Of a stretch of 64,000 nucleotides of DNA, positions 15,001-28,453 are shown in pieces; within the stretch, counting starts at the first letter, position 1; every line of letters begins with the position of its first letter. The notes beneath the pieces were generated by a model. That model had not been told where the DNA came from. It saw nothing but the letters and a program-made list of their open reading frames with translations, and did not search any database. The translations under genes and the position numbers were made by a program. The DNA is from Spongospora subterranea (taxonomy: Eukaryota > Endomyxa > Phytomyxea > Plasmodiophorida > Plasmodiophoridae), in contig OUQQ01000010.1 in assembly GCA_900404475.1 (NCBI GenBank), positions 26,347 through 90,346 of the forward strand, given 5' to 3'.

Positions 15001-18000
15001 CAAACAGCGACAGTTGACGAGGAAACAGACGTTGCGGCTAATAAAGTTGAATTAATGAGGCACTTAGATGTTGGAGTAAAACCTGTGCCTTGAACTGAAA
15101 TCACAGTTTGCGTAAATTCAGGACCTGACTCAGGTGATATTGAAAACACTTGGGGTGGGTCAACGAGAGACACTACTGCGTTTTCGCTCAAAGAGTTTGA
15201 CGATCCTTGAACTGCAACCACTACTGAAACTGAACCAGACATCATACTAGGTAGAGCGCAGATTCCTAATGACATATTAACTGCCATGGCAGGAATGGGA
15301 AGGACGCTAAACCAAAGCTTAGTTTCTCATTAACTCAAAGCATTGAACTATACCTAGGAACCAGACAATAAGTGGGTGAAGTCATCAGATAGCTTCCTGA
15401 AAAAGTGATAACAGAGGAATTTTGCAAAGACCGGAATTGTCCGCTAGAAAACGTATCAGGAAATATTAAGATATTGGCGACGATCGTTGTTTTACGTATT
15501 GGAGAGAGAAGCAGATGTCCTATTAGGAAGCAAAAAGAAGAACGGTGCACTAAGACATGATTAGTCGATGTTAAAGTGCATTTTTTATATGTCCATACCC
15601 GCCCCCGACCGAAAGTTTCGAGTATGGAGCGTAAATCCCAGGAGCTACATCAACTTTGCAGAAAATAGTCGAAGCAGAAACGAATATAGCTGGAGCAACA
15701 ATAGCCCCATCGTCGAACAAGCAACGGATCGGGCTGGCGTTTGCGAAACCAGAGCCATGTAGAATCAATGTAAGCGGCTGAACGGAATTGAGTATCAGAA
15801 TATGGAAATGTTACAGAAACATACATTGGTGTAAACGAATTCAACTGATGCTACTACAGGGGCGTCAAAGATTTTAACGATTGTGGACGACGGAGAGAAG
15901 GATTGCAATCCGTTATTGCTGCTGATCTCAAGAATGAACCTTGAACCTGAACGATACACTGGGGCCTGCGATGTTGGTTTGAGAGGAAGCTATGGAAGAA
16001 ACATGTCCGAAAGCTCACTGGACAGGTGCAGTTTTGAGAAGATGTGCACGACAGGGTAGATGTGATTCTGTTTGTTCTGTTATCAGTTTGCGTATATCTA
16101 CACAACTTGATGTTATTGTCAGAAATGGGATTGTACAAGCTAATTGCTATATCATTGGCACCCGTGACGATCGACGACGACGCACCCGCCAGCTCAGGGA
16201 TGATCCTTGACAGCAGACACATCAAAAAAACTTCTCAAATGGTTAATATGTCCTTACTTTGGGCTCGTTACTTGGTTGCTCACAAGTTTCACGCCACAAA
16301 CACTGGTGGAAATCGAGAATGTTGCAGGAAAAAAACTATTCGAAAACATCGCAATAGGACAGATAACGACTGATGCGTTGAAAGAAATAGCTTGAAAAGT
16401 AACAGTCGAACCGAAATGACATGATACCAATCCTAGTGGCCTAGTTAGACTGTTGAAACGACCTCGTGCTTCCAACAGGGTCGATGTGGAGATAGCAACT
16501 GTAGATAAGGATAAGTCCAGAATGTATATCCTGTCAATTACTTCTAAGAAAAGACTACTAGTGCTAACAGCAACTGGTGCGATTGCAAGACCTGTTCCAA
16601 CCTGAAAGAAGTCAATAAACGACATGACAAAAATATATGCCCAATACCTCAACAGATATGTTGCGATTTCCGGTCAGTAGAGATGCATCAATTTTGCAAG
16701 ATATGTTACTGCTCGATAAAAGTATGGCTTGAAATGCGTGTGATCCATCCAAAATGCAGTGATAGCTTGCTGAACTGGGGAACGAATTGCCACCTATGGT
16801 GATGACAGGAGAGTTTGATGTTTGTGATATTGCAACCGGATGGATGCTGTTTATGGCTGTACCCAGAACTGAGTGTGGTTATCAAACAACTTAGAGAAAT
16901 ACTGGTGTGTACCGATGTTAAGGAATTGAAACGTCACATTTGTCGACGTCACCTGGGTAACTTCGGGTTGAGAAACAGAGAAAATATGGGACCCAGCTTG
17001 GGAGAACGTTCCATTTGGAATTGTAGCAACCATTTCTGTCTGTGAAATCAAATTATGATTTAGGGTAATAGTGCCAATTTTGACAATTGTTGTTGTAGTG
17101 AATCCAGTCCCGATTAGCGTGACTGAGTTTTGAAAGAACAAGGAACCAGACGATGGTACGACCTATATTCGCACATCAAGACATGAATCGAGAGTCAAGA
17201 TTTGACATTTGTTACCTGTAGTAAATTTGGAATCTCAAGCATTGAAAGATTAACATCTCCAAGAAAACCGTTATCCGAGAGTACTTTGACTGCAAAGTTT
17301 CCGACAGGTTCAACAGCCGTAGGCAATGTAAAGGAAATTGCAGTAGAGTTGAGGAAACCAGCGTCTAGAGTTATCGCTCCAACCTTGATTTTCAAGTCCA
17401 TTGTTGAGATAAAACCAGTTCCAAAAACGGTAAACTGTTTAGGGAATCCATCAGCGTAAACCGAGGAAGGCGAGATGGACACAATTGAAGCGAATTGGGG
17501 TCCAACTAATGACGAAGGAATCGGAGCATGCAGGTATTGCGATGACGTAGATTGAATCGATACGTTAAACAGCCCAATTGCATCCAAAGGTATTCCGCAC
17601 TTGACAAGTGAGGAATTGACCCAAATGGCTGAAACTTCGAAAGAAAAATATCTGTATTCTGCACATCATAATTACAACGATGCAATGATTGAGAACCACC
17701 GCAAACTAACCAAATTTACATGTTAACGCTGGGTGGTTCTTCAACAAGACACCAGCAACCTCAACTACGCCGTTAGGGCTCGGGATATGAGTGCTTACTG
17801 CGACTCCATCAAAGAAAACAGAAAACGGAAAAGAGTATACACTACTATTGCCAAATATCGTGTGGTCAATAGTCAGAGGGTAAACACCTGTTTGAAAAAT
17901 TCAGTAGAAAATTGTCGTTGAACGCAACACCGTAACCAGGAAATAAAAGTTCATTGGCGGTCGAGCATAGAACCGAAGTCGCAGATATGCGCTGCATTCT

Positions 18001-21000
18001 CAGGTTCACTGACCCCAGCTTGCACATCATTAAATCAATGTTCGAAAATGACCTGGTTGCATCAATGAAATTAGGCACTCCAGCAGACACAATTTGCTTC
18101 TCACCCTGTAACAGTGATGGATTGCGAGGTTGCGTTAGGCAAGCTAGACTGAGATATTGAATCGATTTTGGGCATTTTAACAACTGGTAAGTAAATGGTT
18201 GAAGAAGAACGTATGTCGTCAGCAAACTGAATTGCGATTTCTGGGAAAGCAGTTGAAAACGGTGGCAATAAGCAGACAACTAAGGTATTGTTTGCAAACA
18301 CCGCTAAAGAATAAGAATTACTGAAAGTGCAGAATACGTTGCCAATCGGTTGGAAGCCATCACCTAACACACCGACTTAAAAGTGTGAAATCATCACCGC
18401 AAGTTAAATGCTCACCAGATATGGATATAGGAAAGCTTTTACTGCCCTCGACAACGGAACTTGGATAAACCTGAAGTATGGACATAGTCGGTAAGAAATG
18501 GAAAGGGATTGACGGCCCAGGTATAGGAGTTCCGTTTTCAGGAATAAACACACCCTAAATGTCAGAACTAAATCGCTGGTGATTCCTCAAGGGGGAAACA
18601 TACCGCAATAGCTGACCAATCAGACTTAGCTTGGGGGATTGGACATCTTATTTCATTCGTAGATACATATAAAGCATTAGCTGTGAAATTGAAGGTTGTC
18701 CCGATAAATGCACATCCCAAATTCCCGAAAACAGATGAATGATTGCCGAATCCGCTGCCAATCAGGGTTATCATCGCACCCGATTTGATATCACTCTCAA
18801 CAAATGCTGGAATTGTATGGGATACAACAGGAATTGCTACGAATGAAAACTGAACAGAAGACGAAGAATATCCTGATGGAATATTTGATATCTGAATTTG
18901 AACAGAACCTGGTTCATTTGGAGCGGTAACACAAATTGCTTTTGACGAAGAAATGATGGTCGCAGAGACAACTGAAACACCGATCGAACACGAAGCTGGG
19001 TATGGAGAGTAGAATCCTTGGCCGCGTAAAGTGATGACAGTACCTCCTAAGACAGATCCAAAACTCGGATATACTTCGAATATTTGAGCGTCTAGAACAA
19101 CCGAGAATGGAACCGAAATCGACACATTAGAATCGCGGTTTAAGTGGATTTGCAGGGTATCCATGGAGGTAGTTGAAATTGCAGGTGATAGGCACATTGA
19201 AGTTGTGGAATTGATGAAAGAAGACGTAATGGCAGTGCTACCAAAGAAACAGGTCAGTGTATCAGATTGCATAAAACCGCTTCCAGAAATGAGGATATGT
19301 GTCCCTCCACGTTCAGGTGCAATGGACGGCGCGACTGAAAGTAAACTTGGCAGATTCGAAACTTGAGAGAACACTGAGGACCATTTGTCTGTGATGACAA
19401 GACGTTACCAATTATGTGTAAATATTCGTTACTACGATACCTATGCTGAAGGCGTAACCATCGTTGGATACGCGAACCGTGGCGTTCAACGGATTGGCGC
19501 GGTGAGGAGAGCGACAAATAACAACTGAGGAGTTAACGAAACGTGCATTGACGGATATATTGCCAAACAAGCACTTGATATAGATTGAGTTGGCGAAATT
19601 CTCACCAAACACGGAAACTGATGTATTGCCCATGACAGGACCAACCGTTGGTATTATCTAAAAAAATGGATTTGCAAAAATATTCTCAAACATATAAACC
19701 ATTTACTTTGGTGACGTTTGGTCGCATGAAAACTTCGAACCGTAACGTGCTGTCTCCTTGAAGCCTTGGCTCGAGGGTTGCTGACCCAATACTGAAACGA
19801 AGTTGCCCAATTCTAGGATTTGATATATTGCAGACAATATAATTACTGGAATAAATTTTGGATATGATGATGTTATCATCAATGCTGCAATAAGGACTTT
19901 GTGAGAAATTCCCAAATGTTCCAGCTATTCCGAAAGAGTATTCGTTAGAGTCAGACACTGAAATAAGTACTACAGATGTGATAAAATTTGATGGAAAAAT
20001 TTGGATACTGTACGGCAGTAAAAATTTGTCAGTTCCATAGACCAGAGACAAAGTTGAAGATTGCGTTGACAGGCGAGGAGTAGGACAGATCACTTGCGAC
20101 GCATTGTAAAAGGCACCCGGGAGCGCTACCGACCCAAACAGACAAGCTAAGGATCCCGAACGAGAAAAATTGCTTCCTAAAACTGTAATTTCGGCTGAAT
20201 CACAATTAGTTTACCAAAAATAGCAACAAAACATTCCATGTTCGCTCCCTACCCGGAACTTTTTCTATCAGGATTTTGTCGACCAAGGAATAGATAGTGG
20301 GAGGGTGGAGGTACGTGAAATAGACAATATCTTCAGCAAAATCGATTTCATTTTGAGAAAATTGAACGGGAACAGGCCCAGAGATTAATGATGGTGGCGT
20401 GAGCATATCCATTTGGATGCTGGGGAATGTTTGAATTATTTACATTAAAATTCGTACAAAATTACCTAGATACAAACACTGGCTTCACAGTTGTATTGCC
20501 GAAACGAACTGACATGAACCGAGAATGTACAAAGCCATATCCGAATAAACTGACCGATGTGTTTCCTGAAGTTACACCAAAGGGCGGTACAATATATGAC
20601 AGGCGTTGCTTAGCAAACACCTTGAATGTTAACCCTGAAGGTCTGAACAGAGACGGGTCGGCAAAATCACTGATATAAATATGAAATTTGCGAGTTCCTA
20701 AACACAAACTGATTAGTACTAGAATGATTTTGATAGAATCTTCAGTAAGACCTTTCCCAACAAGGATCGCGGGAAGCGAAAACGACAAGGCTGTCGAGTT
20801 CAACATTTTTACTGAAACGATCACGTCATCGGGACGTGCGCCTACCCGAATGCGGATATGACTTGTGAATTCGAGACCACTTCCCAGGATAAAAACGGAT
20901 GGTGAACCAGATGATGGGCCAAAAGTCGGAATGATGGATGTGAACACAGCATTTGCAACATATCGGATTTTGTATGGTAAACGGACAGATGGCTCAACGT

Positions 21001-24000
21001 CGCTTACACTGAACGAAAGATCAAGCTCAGCACTACCATGAGGTGGAGCCCGGCATATGGCAATGGTTGAATTGAGAACTTGAGCTTCCACAAATATGTT
21101 GCCAAAATAGCATGCTGCAGAAATTGTGCTATAAAAACCAGATCCAACAATCGAAACTGGAAAAAAAGTTAGCGAGAAAAATACAGACAACAAGGAGGTT
21201 ACCCATCGTTCCACCGACGGTTGAGACATTTCTGGGAATGAATGAGTTCACAATGAAAGGCGAATCATAATGGAGGGTGAAGTTTTCTCTGCTGAATTCC
21301 TGACAGTTGTTGCTGACGTCCAGCACGGAGCTACCTGCGACATGCGCTTTCGACTTAAAAGTCAAGAGTTTTTCAGAAATGAAAATTGCCCGGTAAATTT
21401 CGTTGCCAATACGAGCGCATAAGTGTGGCGAATTGATAAACTGATATCCCAAAACCTTTATCCAAGTTCCTCCTGCAGTCGTCAACCGCGAGGGATAACA
21501 GCTCTGAAATTCAGCTGCAGCAGAATACGTATAAGTCGACAGCAACGCTGGTGTAAAATCTAAGTCGTAGAATGAGACATCGATACGGGCGACTCCTAAG
21601 GCGCCAGCAGGAGCAACACATGTGATCATAGTGGAGGTAAAGAAGACCCCGGAAACGATGGAGACAGCAGAGGAGCTATCATTGAAACGACAGACAAGCC
21701 TACAACTTCATTGAACAACCACTTTAGCAGGAACTTCCGTTTGAAACTACCTATTGTTTACGAAACCAGTTCCGGTAACGGTTACGATTGTTCCTCCAGT
21801 GGGGATTCCATTTTGGGGTGAGATTGCACTTATAGACGGACGGCGGACCAAACTGAACGACGAAGAGGTGGGAGACCATTCTCCGTATGCGTTTCTAATT
21901 GAAACAGAAATTGTGTCGCTGGTGAACACAGATGGGGAAGAGCAAACAATCGCAGTAGAATTCAAGTACTCTGCAGGAACAATATCTTTTGAGTTGTAGA
22001 CGCAAGCAGTCAGATTAGAATAGGAAAAATGTGTGCCGATGACTGTGACACTTTGAGACACCGAAACTACAGCGGGATTGACAGACAAAACAACGGGCAT
22101 AGGGTGAACGCCAACAATAACTGAAGACGTCATTTCAACGCCATTATTGGAAATGCGAATTGATATATTTGTGAAAGTTGAGGGCAACGATGGTACTGCG
22201 CAAATCAATGTTTTGGAGTCAATGAACCTCGCATGAATCGATTGAAGATATTTGTCGAAATGGCAAGTAAGTAGATCAGAATTGAAGAAGAAATCCCCTG
22301 ACCGACATTTGAGTGATAATATTGAGGGCACAGGCTGAATATAGAGCGGCTCACCTATAATAGTTACTTCTGAAAGAGCACCTACAGGAACGGATAACGG
22401 TCGCCAGATCCTCGTTATAATAGGGGCACTCGAGATTTGAAAGTCGAGACCGGTCGCAGAAAAATCAGCATTGTTATTGGTAACCCGAAGAAGGTAGAGC
22501 TTAGCGGAGCCTAACAAATTGTCCCATCTAAAACTGCAAGAAGTCAAACATTAAAAATTTTACCTGTAGCTTCAACAGGAACCTGGCACTGAAGGAGACC
22601 GGAAGTGTGAAACTTTGCAGATGAGGAAAAAGGACCAAATGCACACTTCAACAAAGTGCTGTTTATGAAACCATTGCCAGACACATTTACATTAACACCT
22701 TGACCTGAAACAATAAATTAACAACAATTAGTTTTGGTGAAAATCTGAGATTTACCTCCTATGGCTGCTGAATTTGGGATGCACGATGTTAATGAAGGAT
22801 TATCTGAGAATGTGAATGGCAATGCATTTGTGTAATCTTGCCCGTTATTTGACACAGCAAAAGAGATGGTTGAATTGTCGAACCCAGGGGGAGATGGGCA
22901 AGTGAGCATCGTGCTGTCAATAAAAGTTGCCGCTATTCGATAAGAACCGAATTTGCAAATAAGAAGCCCAGACAAGATGAAATTTGTTCCAGTAACGGAC
23001 ACAACAGTATTTCCACCAGGCTGACCGAAGGATGGCAATATGGATAAAACGGTCGCAGGCGTAAAGAAGGTAAATCGGTTAGGAGCAATAGTAAAGTCGC
23101 GAACATTATTACTTATCCCAAACATTACAGTACCGACAAGATGTGCCGGGGAGACGCAAACAGCAGTTTCAGAATTGAGGAAGCTGCCGATGACGGGAAC
23201 AATGCCAAATACACAGGTAACATGCCTTTTGAAATTTGCCCCCAGCACGGTAACAACAGTATTTCCAGACGTTGGCCCAGAGCTGACCGAAAGACTTCTT
23301 GCATCCAAGATAATATCGTCAATGATTTCGACCAACACCGTTTTCGAAGATAATTGCTGAAGATTCTCACCGGTACCAATCCGAAATCGCCCAGGTGAGA
23401 AGGTTAATGGAACAGAGCATAATAAGAAGGTGGAATTTGCATATATTGCAGATACCCATAGTGTTGAGTTGAAAACGCATTGCGTGATGCTGGGAACAAA
23501 ACCGAACCCCGATATTTCGATAGTCCTGTTACCAGAGACAGATATCTGATTTGGATAAACAGTAGCGATAGACGAAGGTGCTCGAACAGTGAAGAGTAGG
23601 GAGTTTGAAACATCTACACCGTTGTTTGAAACTGAAACAGCAATCGAAGTACTAGTCATTTCAGGAAATTTGCATATCACCTGATCCAAGTATGAGAGTA
23701 CCCACAGTAAGAAAGAACAATTCATACTTGATTAGAATTAACGAATCTGAGGTTTCCTGAAGTGAAATCAAACCTGCACACAGCCTCTGGAGACGAACGA
23801 AACCCCAAACCGTTAACTGTTATGTGCGTTCCAGTCGTTCCGTTCAACGGGGACAAATAACTACAAACAACGTTAAACAGAGAGATTATTTCAGTACATT
23901 TTCACAAACGTTAGCTGGGGAACGTTTTCGACAAAAATGGTCAATCCGCTGGAGGTAAAGTGGCCACCTCCGTTGACTGAGACATCGACAGAAACAGGTT

Positions 24001-26237
24001 TGGAAGTTAATGACATCGCAGGCACCGGACAAGTAATCAGTGATGACGACAACCAAGTAGCATTAGAGATCGCAGTTCCGTTGAACTTACAGAGCAAGTT
24101 TGAGACCCTGGAAAAGCCTGAACCATGAATAATGAAGTTTGGGGTTCCGCTACCCGACACGAAGACTGGGGACAACTGCGAATGGTCAATATAAAAAATT
24201 AATCGCTTGAAAGCAATCCTCTCACCTGATACAGCACAGGATTGCTGAAAAACAAAAACTCTACCGATGAAATAGAAAAGTCCCATAAATTATCGCTGGC
24301 AATAACCCGAGACGGCAGTCCGATGTTGGTTGATTTAGGAAGTTGACAAATTAGCCTGTAGCCAATCAAATCAGGAACCAGAAAACCAACTCAGTAATAT
24401 GAAAGTCTCACGTTGTACTGTTGACCAGCGTTGCAAGAACAAGCTCTTGATCAAACATGCACCGATATCCACCTCCATTCAAGTAGTACTGTTGGGCAAA
24501 CAGTTGAATAGAAATTGGTTCGCCCCAAGGCCCTGAACTTGGTGACACGCCATTGACTACAACGTTCCTACTTTTGGTCTTATTGAATTAAAACAACCAA
24601 CAGCAAACCCAAAAACATACTTGCACCTAAACTTAAACGGAAAAGCACCAGAATAGTCGATATCATTGTTGGAAACAGAGACATTGACAGAAGCGTCTAT
24701 GGTAGGATCCCCTTGAGATGGACTGGAACACAGCAGTAATGTTGCGTTGACAAATACAGCAACTGACGTTCGAACACCAAATCTGCACGTTAACCTTGAC
24801 GAATCCACAAAGCCATCTCCAAAGACTGAAACAACTGTTCCCCCATAAGATGACCCGAAAGCAGGGAGAAGGGCGGAAATGGACGGTGCAGTATAATACT
24901 GAAAAGTTTGGTCACTAGTAGAAAAGTCCTGTGCGTTGTTGGAAACGTCCACAGTGACAGTTCCGGAGGCATGAGCCGGCGATATACAGACCAATGTCGT
25001 GCTGCTCAAAGCTCTTGCTGATACCCAAGCAGAGCCAAACCTAACAGTCAACAGAGAGCTTTTGAAAAAATTCGCGCCCGATATAGTGATTGAGGTGGAT
25101 CCCGAAGAGGGGCCTTGTCGAGGTGAGATACCGATTATGTAAACGGTATCAACTAATATCATTGGAAACTTTTCCGACATGGACAGATCAGATTTGCTTA
25201 GAATTTGAAGAGGAACGTGAGGTCCATGTGAGCTAAAGAGCGGTGGGCTGACACATTGTAGATAACTGGAATTGACCACTTGGGCTTGAACCTCAATATT
25301 CTCTGCAAACACGCAGTGACTGTTTTCATCAGCAACAAATCCATATCCAGAAACAGCAATAAGAGATCCTGTAGAAGAGAGGATTGCTGGTCGAACTAAT
25401 GTGATCTGAACGGGTGTTGCCCTTGAAACAATGACTGGATTTCCCTGAGAAAAATCGATCCCATTAAACGAGAGACGAACAGTTGCTGGACGGCCTCGAC
25501 GGATCCAATTTATTTCACATAATACCATGGTGCTATTTACGAAAGTTCCGGTGACAACCACTGTGTCCAATCGGCAAAGGATTCTGCTCTGAACAAAATT
25601 CGCTCCTAGAACTGTAAGTATTGTTCCGGTATTGAATGGTAGAGCCTGAGGCGAAACAGATGTGACTGTGGCGATGGCCCGGTACGAAAATACAGTTTCA
25701 TCCGACGTATAGTCTAATCCATTATTTGAAATTTCGACGTAAACAGAACCAACAGCATGCGCAGGAGAGATGCAGCGGATTTTGTTATTGGAAATGGTTT
25801 GCCCTAAAACGAAATCAACATTCGCTCAAACGCAGTATATTCTTCCAAACCGCTGGTGAAATATGGTCCGAATTTGCACGTCGTTACTTTGGCAAAGTTG
25901 ATTCCATAAACTGTGACCACAGTTCCTCCAGAGACGGGACCAGAATCAACCGAAAGCCGAGATACCCTTGGTTGCGAATAGAAGTCGAAAGTCGACCCTG
26001 AACTCGATGGGGCAGCATTCTGGTTCACAGATACCTCTATAGGCTAGTCAATTTCAAGTTCAAGCCCTTGAAAGTAACCAATCTACCAAGGTAGGCTGAA
26101 TGCGATATCTGAGAAGGGACGGTACATTGCAGAACGGTCCCGTTGATGGGTGTTGCGGGTGCCAACTTATCCGTAAGTGCACCTCCAAAACAGACGAGCA
26201 ACACCAAGGAAGCGATCCCCGATGCCGGGTTCGGCAT
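220..26237 (-). CDS. Giant IPT/TIG-repeat, GCC2/GCC3, multi-pass membrane protein
   Basis: I read this as one very large gene, estimated at 7,000-7,800 aa after removing short introns. The start at 26237 opens a clear signal peptide (MPNPASGIASLVLLVCFGGA). A short intron at about 26086-26037 joins it to the first TIG repeat. At least 50 TIG-like repeats follow down to about 8.4 kb, then Cys-rich GCC2/GCC3 units (about 8.1-6.1 kb), a folded ectodomain (about 6.0-4.2 kb) and a multi-pass membrane module ending in a cytosolic tail. The stop codon at 220-222 lies inside an AATAAA polyadenylation signal. Many N-glycosylation sequons fit an extracellular repeat stalk. I see no promoter-like or terminal break inside, but splitting into two or more genes is not excluded. 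Function is unknown; a cell-surface or flagellar-membrane adhesion or sensing receptor is inference only. One exon, 15287-12780, runs 835 codons without an intron. Confidence 0.72.
6140..8100 (-). other. GCC2/GCC3-type cysteine-rich region of the giant protein
   Basis: This stretch encodes repeated CPxGxxC units: CPQGSFCIGGAKFKCPAGAF near 8060, CPVGFICDVAG near 7870, CPPGSYCPSNSS near 6855, CPPGRFSAQIGATNCLTCPS near 6760, and CPSGYACP with CPAGYICVEGTPYS near 6260-6160. This is the spacing of the ephrin-receptor-like GCC2/GCC3 family of disulfide-bonded extracellular repeats. Introns are frequent here, so the exact number of units is uncertain; eight or more half-units are visible. Its place between the TIG stalk and the membrane module shows that it lies outside the cell. 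Confidence 0.78.
8400..26080 (-). repeat. Array of 50 or more IPT/TIG-like repeats within the giant gene
   Basis: Units of about 80-100 codons recur with the TIG signature: a hydrophobic strand, then SxSPxxGxxxGGT, then a strand reading VxVxGxxF, then CxFG, then NSTxxxCxxP. Clear examples begin near 25990 (SVDSGPVSGGTVVTVYGINF), 24880 (LLPAFGSSYGGTVVSVFGDG), 23020 (SFGQPGGNTVVSVTGTNF), 19060 (YPSFGSVLGGTVITLRGQGF) and 9440 (KPIHGPMSGGTTLSVSGSGF). I counted about 57 recognisable or degenerate unit starts by eye. Some units near 18.3-15.6 kb are poorly conserved, with more introns and unclear joins. TIG folds are immunoglobulin-like beta sandwiches found in plexins, fibrocystin and bacterial surface proteins, where they act in adhesion or as rigid spacers. 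Confidence 0.8.
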
Positions 26238-26526
26238 CTGTTCGAACGCGATCAGCAGCCTAACGCCTCATTTACCCATTGGCCGAAATAGCGCGGTAAT
26301 ATCGAAACCAATTGTGTAACGAAATTAGGGGTGCCGTCCTGTTGCCGACCCTTCCCCTTACATATCAAGTGTATATGTGCTGGGCAATTTCCTCCCAGAC
26401 GACCACACCCAATGTCTGCCCCTCTGACCTCAAACCTCAAACCCGATTTGAATAAATATCATGATTTCGCAAAAGCAACGAGACAGGTTTGCCTGACACA
26501 AACAATACGTCTATTATGGTTTGGTT
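26238..26526. other. Intergenic gap upstream of the giant gene
   Basis: This gap lies between the SDR gene stop and the start of the giant gene, both on the minus strand. It should hold the giant gene's promoter. No coding or repeat signal was seen. Confidence 0.5.
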
Positions 26527-27747
26527 TCAGTCTTCGCTGTTAGAAAAGGCGGGTTCTTGGGTCAAGTAAGGAGATAAACGATTTAGGGTGTCTTGAATCA
26601 CTTTCGCGGCAACGTCGACATCATTTGATAATGACGAAGAGAAAAAAGGAACTGCGCCGACAAAATCGCCAAAGGCCTGGCCATCAGTAAAAAAATCCAG
26701 CCAATATCTGTATACCAAATTACTCCAAATGAAAGTTATCGAACGAAAAAATTGGTCTGTGCAGTTACTTTTTCGTCGGAGACAGATACAGGGTCTGACC
26801 AGCGAAAGCTGTGTCTGTTATTGAGGGATCCACTGCAGCAAATATACTGGTACTAGCCCCCTGCTCTGGCGATAGAAACATCACACGGTTGATAAAATTA
26901 ACGATGCCCCGAAAAGGCTGAGGAAGATGTCGAAAAATATCTGTCGCTGCTACTCCAGGATGAACAGCAATCGATGCCACACCATGTTTACAGCAACGAT
27001 TTCTTTGACAGTAATAAGTGTACAAGATCTGGGCGAGTTTCCTGAACAAAATTTTTGGGCATTTAGTTGTGACCCGGTATCGTCTGAATTCAACTTACGA
27101 ATTGTGATAACTTCCCTGATTTGCGTAAAGATCTGGATTTCCAAACTGATGCGCAAGTGATGACACATGGACTACACGAGCGCCCCCGGTTGACTTCAGT
27201 ATTGGCCAAAGCAGTTCTGTCAGCAGAACGTGCGCCAGAAAATTGACCTATCAAACCATCAACACGAAATGTCTCATGGCCCCCCAATATCACAGTACCT
27301 GTAAAGTCTCCCCAAACCCATCCTCTGTTGTTCCAGAGTTTGTCATGAAAAGGCCAGCGTTATTCACTAATACCTAACAAAGGAATGCGATTGTCATTTC
27401 AAAACCGCAACAGTATTAGGTGACTCTCCACCAACGTTTAATTTGCTGTATTTTTCACAAAACTGCTTGGCGAACCGTTGAACCGACGAAAACCGTGAAA
27501 GGTCAAGATGCATGAACTCTAAGCGATCCTCGCTGACTTGTGGCGCATTCCGGTAAACTTCCTCGATTATTTGGGCCGTTTTTTCGCGTTGTCGACAAGC
27601 CATGACAACCGTCCAGCCCTGATCATGAAGAGCCAGGGCCGTTGCTAACCCAATACCCGACGACGACCCTGTCACAATAGCAACTTTCGTGGGACCTGCC
27701 GGCAATAATGGAGCTGAACAGGGGTCAACTTGTTTGTCGTGCGACAT
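26527..27747 (-). CDS. Short-chain dehydrogenase/reductase, retinol-dehydrogenase-like (copy 1)
   Basis: This encodes an NAD(P)-dependent classical SDR oxidoreductase with five exons: 27747-27436, 27373-27299, 27247-27099, 27041 to about 26767, and a last exon ending at 26527. The N-terminal cofactor loop reads VTGSSSGIGLATA, the structural motif reads VLVNNAG, and the active-site YxxxK is YHNSK, created across intron 3 (YHNS from exon 3 with KLAQILY). The NxxHPG-like stretch is AVHPGVAATDIF, and the C-terminus is rich in acidic residues. Length is about 320 aa, typical for RDH11-14/WWOX-like proteins. The closest relatives act on retinoids, lipids or steroids, but the substrate here cannot be read from sequence. 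A near-identical intron layout occurs in the copy at 30078-31242, showing tandem duplication. No signal peptide is visible. Confidence 0.88.
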
Positions 27748-28450
27748 TTCTATATTGTCAGAACCTGGAACGTCCCGGATTTAGGTTGAGACTTGAGTCG
27801 CCAAAGGACGTCTACTCAGGGTACGGTATGAGTACAGTGCACGGGTTGGCGACAAAAGAGGAATCAGATGCGCATCGTCCTTTACATTTTCAGCGAGTGT
27901 CCGCTTGAGACATGTTGAAAAGAGATGTAGGCTCTACCTGGGTTTGACATTCCAGAGTAATTTTAAGAAGGCACTGCTACTGCTCGCCGTTATAAACCTA
28001 CGTCGTTTGATGGATGACATTATATTGGCAATGGAGGATGAAAAAATGCATCGAAGTCAAAATTCAGGAAATGCATAGCTTTGTCGGCTATTGGATTGCT
28101 AGTCTTTAATACAGACAGACGATCAAGTATGCCCGATTTTCTCGCCTGCAATTTGTGGGGCTTCGTATCAATCGAAATCCATGAGTTGCGTCCAACTGCG
28201 TAATTATGTAGATATGAATGACACAGTTTCCATTGGATTTTTTTGACTTTGCACGGCGAAGTCAATCAGTTGAAAGATTTTTATGACTTTTCAAAGATAA
28301 TGGACCTGATGAAATAATGATACCGAGAGTATTCTCCAAATGCTGCCTTGCACGCTTCTCAAATTGCCTAAACGACCGTGTCGTGCGCCGATCTGTACTT
28401 CATGTACAGAATCTTGTCTGCTCGGCTATGCCGGCCCGCTGGTAACTCCG
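27748..28450. other. Intergenic gap between SDR copies
   Basis: No convincing gene was found. Short open frames on both strands lack family motifs. The stretch separates SDR copy 1 from the decayed copy and ends at an inverted-repeat arm. Confidence 0.4.
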
Positions 28451-28453
28451 GTC

